Shown here piece after piece: positions 5,169 to 5,923 of a stretch of 5,923 bases of DNA. Positions within the stretch are counted from its first letter, which is position 1, and each line of letters begins with the position of its first letter. A model generated the notes under the pieces. It worked only from the letters and a program-made list of their open reading frames with translations. It was not told the DNA's origin and ran no database searches. Origin of the DNA: Alphaproteobacteria bacterium (GTDB lineage: Bacteria; Pseudomonadota; Alphaproteobacteria; Reyranellales; Reyranellaceae); the NCBI GenBank assembly GCA_013290035.1, contig JABCYT010000250.1, positions 1 through 5,923 of the forward strand. Reading direction: 5' to 3'. Position numbers and translations under genes: made by a program.

Positions 5169-5923
5169 ATGAACGACGATGGCGACACCTCGCAAGGGCT
5201 CGGCCGGCGCCTGCTGCTCTCCGGCGCGGCCGCGGCCGCCACCATCGTCGCCGGTCAAGGCGCCCGGGCCCAGGGCGCGACGGCGGAGCAGCCGGCGCCT
5301 GCCTACGTCACGCTGGAGCGGCGCCAGTCCATCCTGCTGATCGGCATCAACCGGCCGGAAGTGCAGAACCGCATCGAGGTGCCGACGTTCCTGGCGCTGG
5401 GCCACGCCTACTGGCAACTCGACCACGACGAGGCGCTGCGGGTCGCCGTGCTGTTCGCGCACGGCCCGGACTTTTCGCCCGGGCTCGACCCCGCGTCGTG
5501 GGCCGACGGCCTGCGCGCGCAGGTGTTCGCCGGGCCGATTGCCGAGTTCGTGAACCCGGTCGGCACCGCCAAACCCTACCGCCAGAAGCCGCTGGTCGCA
5601 GCCGTGCACGGCAAGACGCAGCTCCTGGGCCACGAGCTGTTCCTCGCCGCCGACATCCGGGTGGCGGCGAGCGACACGCGGTTCGCCCAGGCTGAGGTGG
5701 CGCGCGGCGTCTATCCCGGCGGCGGCGGCACGGTCCGCTTTGCGCGCGAGGCGGGCTGGGGCAACGCCATGCGCTACATGCTGACCGGCGACGAATGGAG
5801 CGCCGACGAAGCGCGCCGCATGGCGCTGGTGCAGGAAGTGACCGAGCCCGGCCGCGAGCTGGATCGTGCGCTCGAGATCGCCGGCAAGATCGCGGCCAAC
5901 GCGCCGATGGGCGTGCGCGCCGT
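5169..5923 (+). CDS. Crotonase (enoyl-CoA hydratase/isomerase family) with Tat-type signal, 3' end outside window
   Basis: Translation from ATG 5169 stays open for 251 codons to the window end. Residues 1-34 look like a twin-arginine signal: polar start, GRRLLLSG with Arg13-Arg14, an Ala-rich core, and ARA before Gln35 as a cleavage site. From about residue 46 the crotonase fold follows: LERRQSILLIGINRPEVQN, then FAHGPDFSPGLD (96-107), the first oxyanion-hole region. AAVHGKTQLLGHELFLAADI (144-163) is the second, with Glu156. AQAEVARGVYPGGGG (173-187) has Glu176. TGDEWSADEARRMALVQEV (206-224) completes the pattern. Glu156 and Glu176 match the two catalytic glutamates of rat enoyl-CoA hydratase (Glu144, Glu164), so the site looks intact. 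The usual reaction is hydration or isomerisation of an acyl-CoA in the cytoplasm, at odds with export. It is divergent from the hydrolase-TetR unit. Family certain, location and substrate uncertain. Confidence 0.88.
   Translation, partial: MNDDGDTSQGLGRRLLLSGAAAAATIVAGQGARAQGATAEQPAPAYVTLERRQSILLIGINRPEVQNRIEVPTFLALGHAYWQLDHDEALRVAVLFAHGPDFSPGLDPASWADGLRAQVFAGPIAEFVNPVGTAKPYRQKPLVAAVHGKTQLLGHELFLAADIRVAASDTRFAQAEVARGVYPGGGGTVRFAREAGWGNAMRYMLTGDEWSADEARRMALVQEVTEPGRELDRALEIAGKIAANAPMGVRA

Noticed and set aside
4995..5633. Upstream extension of the hydrolase frame to 5633
   Set aside because: It runs antisense to the crotonase and through the operator region. The Sec signal and GAGGAGGAG place the real start at 4994.

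Overview
The window is GC-rich DNA whose reading frames keep G or C at most third codon positions. Gene content (a late cobalamin gene cluster, twin-arginine signal sequences, AefR-like TetR regulator, SYLF protein) fits an alphaproteobacterium, perhaps from the Rhodospirillales/Hyphomicrobiales side. No genus can be fixed from the sequence alone.

Region 1 (1-2521, + strand) is a piece of the cobalamin nucleotide-loop pathway. It holds the C-terminus of cobS, then a 28-bp-arm inverted repeat, then three tightly coupled genes: cobC (alpha-ribazole phosphatase type), an unassigned class I SAM-dependent methyltransferase, and cobU/cobP. cobC and the methyltransferase overlap as ATGA. The methyltransferase and cobU share one base (TGATG). 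CobU activates adenosylcobinamide to the GDP form, CobS joins it to alpha-ribazole (phosphate), and CobC removes the phosphate. The methyltransferase is the unexplained member.

Region 2 (2522-3328, + strand) is a stand-alone gene for a Tat-exported SYLF/Ysc84-type protein. It has its own leader with an extended -10-like element, a 7-bp-arm inverted repeat and a strong ribosome binding site. It converges on region 3 with only 20 bp between stop codons.

Region 3 (3349-5923) is the most interesting part. A minus-strand unit runs from a 37-codon ORF that is almost only a Tat signal peptide, through a Sec-secreted alpha/beta hydrolase, to a TetR/AcrR regulator. Divergent from it, on the + strand, is a crotonase (enoyl-CoA hydratase/isomerase family) that carries an apparent Tat signal and runs off the window. 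The 64-bp gap between them holds two near-identical palindromes, GGTACG-N4-CGTACC, 31 bp apart centre to centre, which is about three helical turns. The simplest reading is a self-regulated divergent module in which the TetR protein controls a secreted hydrolase and a crotonase predicted to be exported. The substrate and inducer are unknown. No tRNA, rRNA, CRISPR array, transposon or cobalamin riboswitch was seen, and no stretch over 300 bases lacks a gene.
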